Source of the DNA: Bacteroidales bacterium UBA1628
Lineage (GTDB): Bacteria; Bacteroidota; Bacteroidia; Bacteroidales; UBA932
Assembly: GCA_002321335.1 (NCBI GenBank)
Contig: DCMG01000074.1
Coordinates: 1-6,253 of the forward strand
Direction: 5' to 3'
DNA: 6,253 nt
Shown here: positions 5,406-6,253 of the stretch, one piece after another
Layout: each line of letters begins with the position of its first letter
How positions within the stretch are numbered: position 1 is the first letter of the stretch
The notes under the pieces: generated by a model
Told to the model about the DNA's origin: nothing
What the model saw: only the letters and a program-made list of their open reading frames with translations
The model's database searches: none
Position numbers and translations under genes: made by a program

Positions 5406-6253
5406 CTATTTCCCCTCCACCTTCTGGATGCGGATGGCGAAACCACCGGAGCGGGCCAGATGCATCTTCAACTTGGTCTTGGCAGAGACCTTCTTTGTGG
5501 AGATTGAATATGTCTGCATTGAATCCTGCTCCTTGACATCGCCAAGGCCGTCAGCACCAGGAGCATCAGCATAGATCGTAGCGGTGTACTTTGCACCCTT
5601 CTCAAGGAAATCCAGAGGGAACTCAAGGTCGCGTTCGTTTTCATCAGTAACCCCACCAATGAACCAGTCACCCTCTTTGGCGGAATCTTTCACCTTGGCC
5701 TGGCGGGCAATCACAAGGTAATCTCCCGGCTCTGCAAGAAGATATTCGCTCCGCTCCCAGTCAACGGCCACATCTTTAATGAATTGGAATGCGTCCATGT
5801 GCGCTTCATAATGTTCAGGAATGTCTGCTGCCATCTGAAGAGGAGAGTACATGGTCACATAGAGAGCCAACTGCTTGCAGATTGTCGAGAGCACCTGCTG
5901 GTGATCCTTAGGGTTCATCTTTGACATGTCCATCTCGAATATTCCCGGAGTGTAGTCCATCGGACCGCCCTGAAGACGGGTGAACGGAAGGATTGTCACG
6001 TGATGAGGCATGATCTCTCCACGGTACTCAGTGCCTTTTGCGGACTCGTTGCCGATGAGGTTAGGGTAGGTCCTGCACAGACCGGTCGGACGAACTGCCT
6101 CGTGGGCGTTGACCATGATGTGGTGGTCGGCCGCCTTCTTGACGCAGAGCATGTAGTGGTTGATCATCGACTGGCTGTAATGGTGCTCACCGTAAGGGAT
6201 GATGTCCCCCACGTAGCCACTCTTGACAGCGTCGTAACCATATTCATTCATAA
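5406..6253 (-). CDS. Glycoside hydrolase family 97, alpha-glucosidase (SusB-like), C-terminal part
   Basis: The 3' portion (at least 281 codons) of a GH97 enzyme; the 5' part, including any signal peptide and the N-terminal beta-sandwich, lies beyond the right edge, and the frame is still open there. Full GH97 proteins are about 650-740 residues and act on alpha-glucosides or alpha-galactosides, usually in the periplasm or at the outer membrane of Bacteroidetes. Numbering from the Met at 6251: GYVGDIIPYGEHHYSQ (12-27), VNAHEAVRPTGL (47-58, E51), RTYPNLIGNESAKGTEY (60-76, E69, E75), then a C-terminal beta-rich domain from about 185. The spacing of E51, E69 and E75 (18 and 24 residues) equals that of E508, E526 and E532 in SusB, recalled as the general acid and calcium/base residues. 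This favours the inverting alpha-glucosidase subgroup over the retaining alpha-galactosidase one. The stop is TAG. Confidence 0.9.
   Translation of the reverse strand, partial: MNEYGYDAVKSGYVGDIIPYGEHHYSQSMINHYMLCVKKAADHHIMVNAHEAVRPTGLCRTYPNLIGNESAKGTEYRGEIMPHHVTILPFTRLQGGPMDYTPGIFEMDMSKMNPKDHQQVLSTICKQLALYVTMYSPLQMAADIPEHYEAHMDAFQFIKDVAVDWERSEYLLAEPGDYLVIARQAKVKDSAKEGDWFIGGVTDENERDLEFPLDFLEKGAKYTATIYADAPGADGLGDVKEQDSMQTYSISTKKVSAKTKLKMHLARSGGFAIRIQKVEGK

Overview
The window looks like a chromosomal segment of a Bacteroidetes (Bacteroidales-like) bacterium. The support is a GH97 SusB-type glycosidase, a near-absence of Shine-Dalgarno signals, and a perfect Bacteroidetes-style -7 box (TAnnTTTG) upstream of one gene. 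No rRNA or other taxonomic marker is present, so this is an inference.

Left block (1-2215, minus strand): three tightly packed genes read right to left. They are a PPC/DUF296 domain protein, 3-dehydroquinate synthase (aroB), and type I 3-dehydroquinate dehydratase (aroD, cut by the left edge). aroB and aroD are consecutive steps of the shikimate pathway. aroD is interrupted in frame by a 135-base palindromic repeat cassette (88-222) with 15-base perfect terminal inverted repeats. It adds about 45 residues between two core elements of the barrel while leaving every visible catalytic residue intact.

Middle block (2216-4568, plus strand): a 183-base divergent intergenic region carries a promoter-like -7 box followed directly by a hairpin. 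It leads into a two-gene type II restriction-modification cassette: a beta-class adenine-N6 type DNA methyltransferase and, one base later, a 387-residue protein with an E...D...DxK arrangement typical of PD-(D/E)xK restriction endonucleases. This block is visibly more AT-rich than its neighbours, consistent with horizontal acquisition.

Right block (4599-6253): a HAD-superfamily phosphatase of the YihX-like type lies on the plus strand 30 bases after the endonuclease. A convergent intergenic region with a 68-base nested palindrome (probable bidirectional terminator) and a second, weaker palindrome follows. The 3' part of a GH97 alpha-glucosidase gene lies on the minus strand and runs off the right edge.

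Nothing here amounts to a clearly new multi-gene system. The items most worth a second look are the in-frame repeat inside aroD, the restriction endonuclease of unassigned family and specificity, and the regulatory architecture upstream of the methyltransferase.
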